A DNA stretch of 32,356 nucleotides from an uncultured Prevotellaceae bacterium. GTDB lineage: Bacteria > Bacteroidota > Bacteroidia > Bacteroidales > Bacteroidaceae. The notes under the pieces were generated by a model. The model had not been told where the DNA came from. It searched no databases and was given only the letters and a program-made list of their open reading frames with translations. Location of the stretch: NCBI GenBank assembly GCA_945831805.1, contig CAMADY010000023.1:1-32356 (forward strand). Reading direction: 5' to 3'. Position numbers and translations under genes: made by a program. Position 1 is the first letter of the stretch. Every line of letters begins with the position of its first letter. Of the stretch, positions 16,040-26,000 are shown piece by piece.

Positions 16040-17155
16040 TTATCCCTCGCGGAAGAAATCGAGTGCCTCTTCTATCTCCTTCGTTGTGGCGGTCTGGTTG
16101 ATGCGTATGTCGCCCACGCCACCGAGGAGTGTGAAGTTGATGATGCCGGCAATGTTCTTCTTGTCGTGCGTCATCAGTTCGAGAAGCTCCGGATAGTCGT
16201 CGCATGTGATAGGCAGCATGCCATATACCTCGCGGATGTAACGCACCGCCTGACGCATCACGTCCTGCGGGAATCCGCACTTTGTAGCAGCGAGATAGAG
16301 CTCTGGGATGATGCCGTAGGCAACGGCATAGCCGTGGAGAATAGGCTCGGAGATTCTCTTGTCGTTGGCATCTGCTGCGTGACGCATAGCCCATGACTCA
16401 AAGGCATGGCCTACGGTATGACCGAGGTTGAGTGCCTTACGGATGCTGTGCTCATGTGGATCCTCCTCAACTACGAGTTCCTTTACCTGCACGCTGTCTG
16501 CTACCATACGCTGAAGCTGCGCGAGGTCCGGCGCTGCTATGTTGAAGGAAACGAGTTCCTGCCACATGTCCATGTATGTGCCGCCATCCTTTATCTGCAC
16601 AGGACGCTCCGGACGGTTTATGAGTCCGTGCTTCAACATCTCTGCATAGCCGGAACGCAGGTTGGCATCGTCGAGGGTCTTGAGGAACTCCGTACAGAGA
16701 ATAACGTACCTAGAGTCGTTGAAGACGCCTATCTCGTTCTTCAGACTGCCGAAGTTTATGCCTGTCTTGCCGCCTACGCTGGCATCGACCATTGAGAGAA
16801 GCGTGGTGGGAATGTTGATGAAGTTGATGCCACGCTTGAAGGTGCTGGCAGCAAAGCCTCCGAGGTCTGTTATCATACCGCCGCCGAGGTTTATCATAAG
16901 CGAGTGGCGTGTGGCACCGCCCTGCTGCAGTTCCTGCCATACATGGGCTGTTGACTCAAGGGTCTTTGCAACGTCGGTGGCCCCGATTGTGATGACTATT
17001 GCATCTGCGAGGGCGGGGTAGTCCTTCACGATAGGGAGGCAAAGCTCCTTCGTCGTGGTGTCGGTGAGGATGAATATACGGTCGTGCTCACAGTCGTTGA
17101 CGGCATCGGTGAGCTCTGCTTTGAGGTCTTTTGAAATGATTACTCTTTGGTTCAT
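16040..17155 (-). CDS. aroB: 3-dehydroquinate synthase
   Basis: Second step of the shikimate pathway: it cyclises DAHP to 3-dehydroquinate using NAD and a divalent metal. With the start at ATG 17155 (MNQRVIISKDLKAELTDAV) the product has 371 residues. An in-frame start at 17206 would add 17 residues that look unlike the family, so I prefer the later one. Motifs seen: the NAD-binding LGGGMITDLGGFAASTFKRG, the phosphate/substrate loop PTTLLSMVDASVGGKTGIN, the Asn-Leu-Arg-Ser-Gly segment DANLRSGYAEMLKHG, and the metal-binding ALNLGHTVGHAFE with its histidines. It follows dacB by 61 nt in the same direction and is probably the last gene of the ruvA/sprA run. Confidence 0.95.
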   Translation of the reverse strand: MNQRVIISKDLKAELTDAVNDCEHDRIFILTDTTTKELCLPIVKDYPALADAIVITIGATDVAKTLESTAHVWQELQQGGATRHSLMINLGGGMITDLGGFAASTFKRGINFINIPTTLLSMVDASVGGKTGINFGSLKNEIGVFNDSRYVILCTEFLKTLDDANLRSGYAEMLKHGLINRPERPVQIKDGGTYMDMWQELVSFNIAAPDLAQLQRMVADSVQVKELVVEEDPHEHSIRKALNLGHTVGHAFESWAMRHAADANDKRISEPILHGYAVAYGIIPELYLAATKCGFPQDVMRQAVRYIREVYGMLPITCDDYPELLELMTHDKKNIAGIINFTLLGGVGDIRINQTATTKEIEEALDFFREG

Positions 17156-17216
17156 ATTATATTTTGTTTTTGGAGTGTTCAACGCGGAATGTTGAACCCA
17201 TGACAATTGATTCTTT

Positions 17217-18476
17217 TTATTTGCACAAAGCGATGCAGATGTTGTCCTGGAATGTCTTTGCCGGGGCAGACTTCATAACGCCTTGGTTGATGATGCAGAA
17301 GGCTAGTTCGTGACCATTAGCGGCAGTGCAGTAGCCCGCAAGGCTGCTGATGCCTGACAGTGTGCCGGTCTTTGCTGCTACATTACGCTCAGCAACGGTG
17401 CCCTGCATGCGCTTTTCGAGCGTTCCGTCGATGCCTGCCTCCGGTAGGGTAGGGCGCAGGTATTTGTATATGTGCGAGTTGTTGTATGCGTAACGCAGGA
17501 ACGCCACCTCCATCTCTGCCGTCACGTAGTTGTAGAGCGACAGTCCGGAACCATCGGCAAAGCGGTGCGGAAGGTTCTGTATGCCTATCTTTCGCAGCAT
17601 AGCCTCCTCTACGGCCTTTGCCTTCTTTGCCGTGGAAGGCTTCCCCTGCGTGCGTCCTATCTGATAATACACAGCCTCGGCATAGAGGTTGTTGGAGTCC
17701 TTCATCATCTTATTAAGTATCATAAGGAACGCGTGCGTACGTGTATATATATGTTCGGAGCCGGAAGGGCAAGTCTTCTCGCCTGTCTCGCCATCGTGGA
17801 AGATGCCGGCATCCTTCAAAGCGTTGAGGAAATGCTTCATGGCATCGTCCTTGCGGTTGAAGACGAGTGCGGAGAGCATGGAGTTATCATCATCCCAGCA
17901 CCATCCCTCACCGTATAGGTCGGCATCCTTGAACGACTTGTCGGCATAGATGCTGCCTCGTATGGTGTCAATGCCTAGAGCCTTCAGGGTATCAGCAAAC
18001 GCCTTCATATCATCCTTTGAAAGGCGCGGGTCCATGCCACCAACTATGTATATGTCACCTTCAAAGACTCTTGTGCTGTCTATGTAGTCACCTTTGCGGT
18101 AGAGTTGCGTCTTGAACTCATGGTCGATGCCCAGTTTCTCAAGAGCCGTAATGGCTGTTATAAGCTTCATTGTAGAGGCCGGACGCATCACCTGCTTGTG
18201 GTCATGCGTATAGAGCACGGAGTCTGCGGTGAGGTCATAGACCATCAGTCCAAGCTGTGATGTCTTCAGCACGGAACTCTTCTTTATCAGTGTATCGAGC
18301 CTTGCCTGCAGTGACTGTGGCCATGGCAGGTCGGGTATGGAATCAATCTGCAGCGTATCTGCCGCAATGCTGTCTGCCGCTACGCTGTCAGCAAACTTCT
18401 GCTCCTGAGCCATGATGGTAGTGCTCAGGAGGAGAAGTAAATTTAGAATGTATAGTCTTGTTCTGTTTATTATCAT
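17217..18476 (-). CDS. dacB: D-alanyl-D-alanine carboxypeptidase/endopeptidase, PBP4 (S13) type
   Basis: Periplasmic penicillin-binding protein that trims or hydrolyses peptidoglycan cross-links. I chose ATG 18474-18476 because the product (419 residues) then begins with a proper signal peptide (MIINRTRLYILNLLLLLSTTIMA). It also starts 7 nt after the nadB stop. Longer in-frame starts would overlap nadB. Active-site motifs are SxxK in RPASTMKLITA (S101/K104), SxN in KDSNNLYAEAV, and KTG in AAKTGTLSGISSLAG. The short ADSxAAD repeats after the signal peptide form a linker. It is shorter than E. coli PBP4, as is usual in Bacteroidetes. It lies in tight order with nadB upstream and aroB downstream. 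Confidence 0.93.
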   Translation of the reverse strand: MIINRTRLYILNLLLLLSTTIMAQEQKFADSVAADSIAADTLQIDSIPDLPWPQSLQARLDTLIKKSSVLKTSQLGLMVYDLTADSVLYTHDHKQVMRPASTMKLITAITALEKLGIDHEFKTQLYRKGDYIDSTRVFEGDIYIVGGMDPRLSKDDMKAFADTLKALGIDTIRGSIYADKSFKDADLYGEGWCWDDDNSMLSALVFNRKDDAMKHFLNALKDAGIFHDGETGEKTCPSGSEHIYTRTHAFLMILNKMMKDSNNLYAEAVYYQIGRTQGKPSTAKKAKAVEEAMLRKIGIQNLPHRFADGSGLSLYNYVTAEMEVAFLRYAYNNSHIYKYLRPTLPEAGIDGTLEKRMQGTVAERNVAAKTGTLSGISSLAGYCTAANGHELAFCIINQGVMKSAPAKTFQDNICIALCK

Positions 18477-18483
18477 AGGCAGC

Positions 18484-20073
18484 TTATTTGTTATCGTAGG
18501 CATGCAGCGGATAGTCCGTCGTGAAGTGAAGTCCGCGACACTCCTTGCGCTCAATAGCCCAGCGTGTTATGAGGTAGCCCACGTTGATCATGTTGCGGAG
18601 CTCGCAGATATCCTTTGTAGGAGCGACGCGCTTGAAGAGCTTTTCAGTCTCTTCGTATAGCGTGTCGAGGCGCACCCATGCACGCTTCAGACGCAGGTCG
18701 GAACGTACTATGCCGACGTAGTTTGCCATTATCTGTCCCACCTCATGCACACTCTGCGTGATGAGCACCTTCTCCTCGTTTGAGAGCGTACCCTCATCGT
18801 TCCATTCCGGCACCATAGTGTTGAAGTCGTACTCGTCAACATGGTCGAGTGAGTGCTTCGATGCCGTCTCAGCATATACGACGGCCTCGATGAGAGAGTT
18901 TGATGCGAGGCGGTTGCCGCCATGTAGTCCTGTGCACGAACACTCGCCGAGTGCATACAGACGCTTGATGCTTGAACATCCGTTGAGGTCAACCTTGATG
19001 CCTCCGCACATATAGTGTGCAGCTGGGCGGACAGGTATGTACTCCTTGGTTATGTCGATGCCGATGGACAGGCACTTCTGGTAGATGTTAGGGAAGTGAT
19101 GCTTCGTCTCCTCCGCATCCTTGTGCGTAACGTCGAGGCACACATGGTCGAGACCGTGAATCTTCATCTCCTTATCAATGGCACGTGCCACGATGTCGCG
19201 TGGAGCCAGCGAGAGGCGCTCGTCATACTTCTCCATGAACGTCTCGCCATTAGGCAGACGCAGTATGCCGCCGTATCCACGCATCGCCTCAGTAATAAGG
19301 TATGCCGGATGTGTCTCGCCAGGATGATGCAGCGCCGTAGGGTGGAACTGCACGAACTCCATATCTGCCACCGTACCCTTCGCACGATACACCATTGCCT
19401 CGCCGTCGCCCGTTGCAATCACAGGGTTAGTGGTTGTCTGATAGACAGCACCGCAGCCACCGGTACACATGACGGTGACCTTGCTGAGGTATGTGTCCAC
19501 CTTCTGCGTCTCAGGGTTCAGCACGTATGCACCGAAGCACTCGATGTCGTTCGTACGGCGTGTCACCTCGATGCCGAGATGGTGCTGCGTGATAATCTCC
19601 ACCGCAAAGTGGTTCTCCTTAACCTCAATCTCCGGGCATGCCTTGACGGCAGCAATGAGTCCGCGCTGTATCTCCGCACCCGTATCGTCGGCGTGGTGCA
19701 GTATGCGGAACTCAGAGTGTCCGCCCTCGCGGTGTAGGTCAAAGAGTCCGTCCTCCTTCTTGTCGAAGTTGACGCCCCAATCTACCAGCTCGCGAATCTG
19801 CGACGGTGCCATGCGCACCACCTGATCAACAGCTGCCGGGTCAGAGATGTAGTCACCAGCAATCATGGTGTCTTCGATATGCTTCTCGAAGTCATCAACA
19901 ATAACGTTTGTTACAGATGCTATGCCGCCCTGTGCGAAGTTAGTGTTAGCTTCTTCTAGTGTGGTCTTGCAAATAAGGCATATCCTTCCCTTCTTAGCTC
20001 TCGCTACCTTAAGGGCATAACTCATTCCGGCTACGCCTGAACCGATAATGAGAAAGTCATATTTGTGTATCAT
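18484..20073 (-). CDS. nadB: L-aspartate oxidase
   Basis: FAD enzyme that oxidises L-aspartate to iminoaspartate for de novo NAD synthesis, acting with NadA. Length 529, the normal size. The dinucleotide-binding DFLIIGSGVAGMSYAL is at the N-terminus, followed by EANTNFAQGGIASV (flavin contact), the succinate-dehydrogenase/aspartate-oxidase-type middle (VQFHPTALHHPG, RGYGGILRL, RPAAHYMCGGIKVD), and the C-terminal FAD segment ALGECSCTGLHGGNRLASNSL. The C-terminal helical domain begins about residue 420. The start is 21 nt after the sprA stop, and dacB follows after 7 nt. nadA and nadC are not in this window. Confidence 0.96.
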   Translation of the reverse strand: MIHKYDFLIIGSGVAGMSYALKVARAKKGRICLICKTTLEEANTNFAQGGIASVTNVIVDDFEKHIEDTMIAGDYISDPAAVDQVVRMAPSQIRELVDWGVNFDKKEDGLFDLHREGGHSEFRILHHADDTGAEIQRGLIAAVKACPEIEVKENHFAVEIITQHHLGIEVTRRTNDIECFGAYVLNPETQKVDTYLSKVTVMCTGGCGAVYQTTTNPVIATGDGEAMVYRAKGTVADMEFVQFHPTALHHPGETHPAYLITEAMRGYGGILRLPNGETFMEKYDERLSLAPRDIVARAIDKEMKIHGLDHVCLDVTHKDAEETKHHFPNIYQKCLSIGIDITKEYIPVRPAAHYMCGGIKVDLNGCSSIKRLYALGECSCTGLHGGNRLASNSLIEAVVYAETASKHSLDHVDEYDFNTMVPEWNDEGTLSNEEKVLITQSVHEVGQIMANYVGIVRSDLRLKRAWVRLDTLYEETEKLFKRVAPTKDICELRNMINVGYLITRWAIERKECRGLHFTTDYPLHAYDNK

Positions 20074-20094
20074 ATATAAGAATATAAAGTATGT

Positions 20095-23000
20095 TTATCT
20101 CGTCAATGAGAACTTCATGCTGAAACCGAAGTCCTGCGTCACGGTAGGATAGCTACCGGCGGAGAGCAGTGGGCTGTTAGCCTGGCGGTCATAGTAGAAG
20201 CTCATGGTGAGCAGACGTGAGAGAGTATAGTCAGCAGTGAATGCAAGCTTGAATGCATTGTTGCCTGACGTTGCCGTTGACTTCACCGAAGCAATATCTC
20301 TCGTTATTGCAGCCTGCCGGCGATAGCTGAAGTCCAGGCGCAGGTTTAGGTCGTGCGCAAAGTCCTTCTGCTTGCTGTTCGTTCTGGAACTGCTGCTGTT
20401 CTGCTGCTTGTTGTCATCGTCGTCGCCCATCGCCTTCCTGTTCTTCTGGCGAGCCTTCAGCGCACGGCTCTTGATGAATCGGAAGTCATTGATCTTATAT
20501 CCCATGCCGAACACCCAGTCCTTGGAGAGCGTCTCGTTGATCTGAACGCTCGTAGTAGAGAGCGAGAGCACACGCGTCGTGCGGTACTCACCCTTGAACG
20601 TGAGGTTGTTTGGCAGCGTAAAGTCAAGTCCGAGCAGTGGCGAGAACGCCTCATTGATGCTCACCGTAGAGACGTTGAACATAGAGTTCGGCGTCGGATT
20701 GCCCGTCTTCGTATCGTTGATGAAGCCTATTCTCTCGCCCATGACAGACATGAACGTAGAGTATGAACTGTATGAACCTACGGCGAAGATGCTCTTGTAT
20801 GCGTGGTTGATGTTGACACTCTTGAAATGCTCCTTCACCCAAGGTATCTGTGACAGTCCGCTGAACTTCACCGACCAGTTCGGCAGCATCCTCTTGATAG
20901 CCGGCAGAATGCCGATGTCGCTGTAACCGGTGTATGCATTGAGGAATGCCGGAACGAGAACGTCGGCACTATACTTGTTGACAGGCGTAAGGTTAGGGTC
21001 GAAGCGCTGTCCGGCCATCGACGTACCGTCAGGGTATAGCGCGTTGGCATACTGCTTCTCAACCCTCATGCGGTAGCCCTCCAGCGAGTTGCAGAACTTC
21101 TCGAACGATGCGGAGTGGTATCCGTTGTCAGCATCTCCGATGCCTTCGAATGCCGACTTGATGCTTATCGTCGTCATCGTCAGCGACCCCGTCTGCGTCG
21201 TTGGGTTGCCCTTATACATATATTGTATGGACTTTGACTTCTGCTGCGTATGCGACATGTTGAGGTCTATCTTGAAGTTGCGGAACGGCTCCAGCGTCAT
21301 TCTCACCTGAAGGTCCTGCGAATTGCTCGTCGTAGCAGGCGTTGCCACGGAGTCGGAGTTGAGCAGCCAGTTGTTCCTGCGAGCCTTCTCGATGTATCCG
21401 TCGTCAATAAGTCCGAACGCGAAGTCGAGACCTGGCGAGAGCACGTTGTCCTTTCTCTGTCCGAAGAAGTCGCCAACGGTAGGCATGAAGCCCGGCAGTG
21501 CCATGGAGTACTGGTTGCGGTATGTCACCGAAACGTTCCTTACGAGCATTGCCACGCGTGTTGCTGCCTGTGCCACCTTATACCATGTCTGGTTCTCCAG
21601 CGGCTCCAGCGCGAGCACTGCCACGCGCATCTTTATAGCGGAATCCGTCGGGTTGAACACCTGAATCTTGTTCTCGTCAACCTTCTTGTACTTTATCTTC
21701 AGCACCTTGCCCTTCTCGTCCTTCGCCGAAACGATGAGTCTCTTCGATTTCTTGCCGTGGTTTATGATGGTGGAAGTATCCGCCTTTATCGTAACCTCAC
21801 GGATAAACGACTTTTTGTTCTTCGAAATGTCCTCCGGCTCCTTTGACTTCTTGCCGTCAGCCTTTTTGTCGCCATCGGCAGATTTGCCGTCCTTTCCGTC
21901 CTCCTGAGCCAGATCCTTGTTCTTCTCGTCGGCTGATTGCTTCTCGTCGTCAGCCTTCTTGTCGTCCTTCTTCTTAGCGTCCTTCTTCTGGTTCGCCGGC
22001 TTTTTCTGCGGAGTCTTGTTGAACTTCTCGTTCACCTTCTTGAGGAACGGTATCTGGTTATACAGCTTCTCCATGTTGAAAGTGGAGTTGATGTTCACCG
22101 TGCGGTTGCTGTTGATGGTGTTGCCGAGCGATCGTCCGTCCTCCTGCTTCGTACCTCTTGCCCAGTGGTATGTAGCGTTGTACGACGCATCTGCCGTCAC
22201 CCAGTCGAAGATAGGAATGAGGTTCAGCGGCAGCTTGTATGAAGCCGTCACCGTCTGGTTGTAATCCAGCGGCGTACCCATGTGCTTTATGCTCTGCCAT
22301 ACGGAGTCCTTCCAGTGCGAATACTGCTCCGGATACAGGTCTTTGTTGACAGGAGTGTAAGGTTCCTCTATCTCAGCCCTCGTAGCACTCTGGAAGTTGA
22401 AGTGCAGGTTCTTCGTGAGGTCCCATCGGAGTGAGAAGTCTCTGTTCCAAAGGAACTGCGAGTTGAACGTCACCGGAATGCTTGCCGACGTCTGAAGGTC
22501 GTCGAGGTCGCGCTCCTGCATCTCGTAGTAGCTGCGCGTCATCTCGGTGTTTGCGGAGATGTTCTGTGGCAGCCAGTTGAGCGTAAATTTCTTCACGATG
22601 TCAAGATACTTCGACTTTGACTTCAGCTTCTTGAACGGTTCGAGCGACTTATAGACCGGAGTCCATGAGTAGTTCAACGCTCCGCGCCACTGGTCCTCGT
22701 TCTCATATACCGTCGTCTTGCCGTCGGTATGGCGGTGCTGATGGCTGTATGAGAGTGAGAAGTTTGCCGGGTCGTACGGCATAGGATGCCTCTTCGTGGC
22801 AATACCCACGCGAACACCGGAGAACGAGAGGTTCTTGTTCACCGTATTCGTTATTGCGATGCTCTTGATGGAGTCCTTCTCATGCTTGTCTGCGGCACTT
22901 TCCAGTGCATCGTCGAGCAGCATGTCGGTGTCCAGAGGGTTATACTTCGGCGATGTCCTCTCCTTCGTATAACTATAATAGAAAGGTATTGTCACCTTTG

Positions 23001-26000
23001 CTTTGTCCGGGAAGAACTTTCCGAGCTCAAGGCTTGTCGTCACGGAGTAGCTTGAGAACTTGTCCGTGGTGCGCTGCATCACCTTGTCCTCGATTCCTCC
23101 GAAGCCGTCGCTGACGTACTTTCCCGTAGCAGCCACGGAGCCGAGGTCCGAGAGCTGCACGTTGAGGTTGCCGGCAGCAGCCCATCCTCCGGTGCTCTCC
23201 GGCTCCATCAGTCGTAGCTCGTTGACCCATACCTCGCCGCTCTTCATCTCTGCCGACTTGTTCTTCACGCCGATCATGATGGTTCGAACCTCTCCGAGTG
23301 AAGGGTTACCGACGATGGATATGGTGTTGTTCTGATTGTTGGGATCCGGCTTCGAATACACTACGTTGAGCGAAGCCTGTCCGGCTCCCTTCGCCTTGTT
23401 GCGCTCCTTCTTGAGTGCCGTCAGTGCGCTGAGCTCTAAGTCGAGCATGTTCTCCAGCGGCCATACGGCGCGGCAGTCCTCGTAGGAGTATGTGTTATAC
23501 TTTCCAGGAGGCGTCAGTTTCAGCGGAATCTCGTACTCGTAGTAGTTGTTGTTATAGTCGGTACCGAGTCGCATGAAGAGTGCCAGCTGGTGGTTCTGCA
23601 GGTTTGTGGTGTTCATCTCCAGTGCATTGGCGTGTACGAACATCTGCAGGTGCTTGTAGTAGCGCATGTCGTAGTTCGTGTTCTTATACACGGCGATGGC
23701 ATCGTTGTGCTCCATGTCCGAGAGGTCGAGGCGCATAGCCTGCTCATTGTTCTCCGTCAGCTGTGGCTGCGAAGGGTCAACGACACGCGTGATGCCCGGA
23801 GGCAGCACGTAGTTGACAGGCGTCTTGTTGTTGTTCTCCTCGATGTTGACGCTGGAAGGCGTGAACTTCGGCTTGCCGTAGCTTGCACCCTTGATGTGCT
23901 GGTCGTAGATGCGCCAGTCGCCACGAACGAGGTCGAGGCTTCCGAATCGCAGCAGCGTAGGCTCCTCAAAGCCCTTCATGTACATACGCATGAAGCGGAT
24001 AGAGGAGAAGTCGCTGATTTTTCCTATCCTGCGGCCCATGTTCTCGCTGAACTGGTTGGAGTTGTTGACCTGGCGGATAGGTATGCGCACCTGGTACCAT
24101 GTCACCGTTTCCGACTGTCCGTTGCGCAGGGAGACGGTGGCTTCGCGCTTGTCAACGATGTAGTTACGTCCTACCTGGAGCTGGTTGTCGTCAATCTCCA
24201 TCTTGTATTCGTAGTAGCTCTCGTTGTCAATCTCGTTCAGCGTGTAGTCCTGGTTTATGTCCTCCACGTCAGGGCCCGTCTTGTACGACGTGTCGTAGCC
24301 CTCCGTCCTGTTGTCGGAGTCGGGCGAGTTGCCCTGAGGGTTGTTTATGAACTTGTAGCGCTCGGTGATGGATGCCTTCCTCTGGTCGAGGTCGTTGCCA
24401 CGGAAGTAGCGGTAGTTATCGTTGGCCGGGTCACGCATGATGGCCTGCTTTGCCGAGTCATTCTGCACCGTACCCGTACCGTCATGGCTTTGTCCCAGCA
24501 CTACGTCGAGGAAGTTCTTGTAGCCTTCCCATTTCAACTCCTCCTCGTCGGTCAGTCCATTGAAGCCTACGTCCTGCTTCTGGCGTGAACCCGGTGTGGT
24601 GGCGAAGGCATAGCTGATGGTGTTCTCCACCGGAATCTTACCCCACTGCGTCGTTGCCGTCGTGTCGGTATTGTTTACCGGCATGCCGCTCTCGTAGAAC
24701 TTCTTGCCGTCGAGCAGTATGTCCTCCGATATTTCGCCGAGGTTGAAGTAGAGCTGGCCGGTGTGTTTCGCCGTCGAGCCGTCCTTTCTGGAGTAGATGA
24801 ACGGGTCGAGCATCCAGAACTCGATGTACTCTATGTTCGCCTCCTCGAAGTCGTTGGTGTCGAGCTTTCGCATCATGCCGCCCCAGTTGCCCTGAGGGTT
24901 AGGCAGGCGTCCGTTGCTGTCGAGGCTTGGGTTGAAGTTGTATGGACCGCGCTCTGATGGATAGAAGGCGAGGTTCAGCGGCGAGAGTGTCGATGTGGCA
25001 CCGCTGTAGGTGTTCTGGTCGCGGTTAGGGTAGAGCTCGTTGACATAGACCTCGCGCACATAGTGGTTCGAGAGCTGGTCGGGATCGTCCTTCAGGTGCG
25101 ATGGCGTCAGCGTAGAAGAGCGGCGCGTGAAGATAGGATCGACGGTGTACCACGCCAGTCGTGCGCGCTCATAGCCAGAGGAGAGGTCGGTCTTGTCGTA
25201 CGTCTTGCCGTCCTCGCGAGGCACGCTGGAGAGCGTCCACGATGTCGGTGTGAGGACGTCGATGCCGTTGGTGGCACTCTCGAAGTCGTCGATGTACGAC
25301 GCATTGTCCTGCACTCCGCCCGCCATTGACGTGAAGAGCTTTGCGAACTCTCCGTTGAACTGTATCTGCGAAGGCTGCGTGAGGTGCAGGAACGGTATCT
25401 TGTCGAGCATGTTCGTAAGCCACTGGCTCTCCTTCTTCCAGTTCATGTTGAGGCCTATGAGCGTGTTGTTGACAGGCTCAGCACCCATTGCCACCTTCGA
25501 TGTCAGCGTCTGCTCCGAGAGGTGTTGTATGGTACCGCTCAGCTGGAAGTCCTTCGTGAAGTCGTACTCCCAGTTTATGCCGAACATCGTCTTGCGTTCC
25601 ATGGAGTAGTTCTCCTGGTTCTCGCACGATACGTTGACGGATGTTCCGGCGTCTATGATGCTCTGGTTGAGGATGGTAACCTCGCCGGCAGAGTAATCGA
25701 CGCTATAGTCGCTGCCCTCGGTGAGCGTTACGCCTCCGGCAGTTACCACGACGGAGCCCTGCGGTACGTTGTATGCACCGAGGGAGATGACGTTGTCGGC
25801 ACTGCCCTTGAACTGTCCGACGAGCTGGAAGCGGTTTTTCTCCGCGTTCTGCTTTGCCGATGTCTTTGTCTGCGTATAGAGTTCCGGGAAGGAGTATTTT
25901 GAAGCCGTCTGCGCATCGACGCCCTTTGCTATGAGGGCATCGTAGAGTGCCTGTCCGAAAGGTTCCGCCTTAGGGATGAAGACGCGGCCGTTGCTGACGG

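Noticed and set aside
17156..17206. Longer N-terminus for aroB
   Set aside because: The extra 17 residues do not look like the family and shorten the gap to dacB without need. ATG 17155 gives the expected beginning.
18477..18554. Longer N-terminus for dacB overlapping nadB
   Set aside because: It would place 26 residues, including several Arg, before the signal peptide. ATG 18476 gives a standard signal peptide and a 7-nt gap.
23590..24588. 332-codon open frame opposite sprA
   Set aside because: Same kind of shadow. No motif, no promoter or leader of its own.
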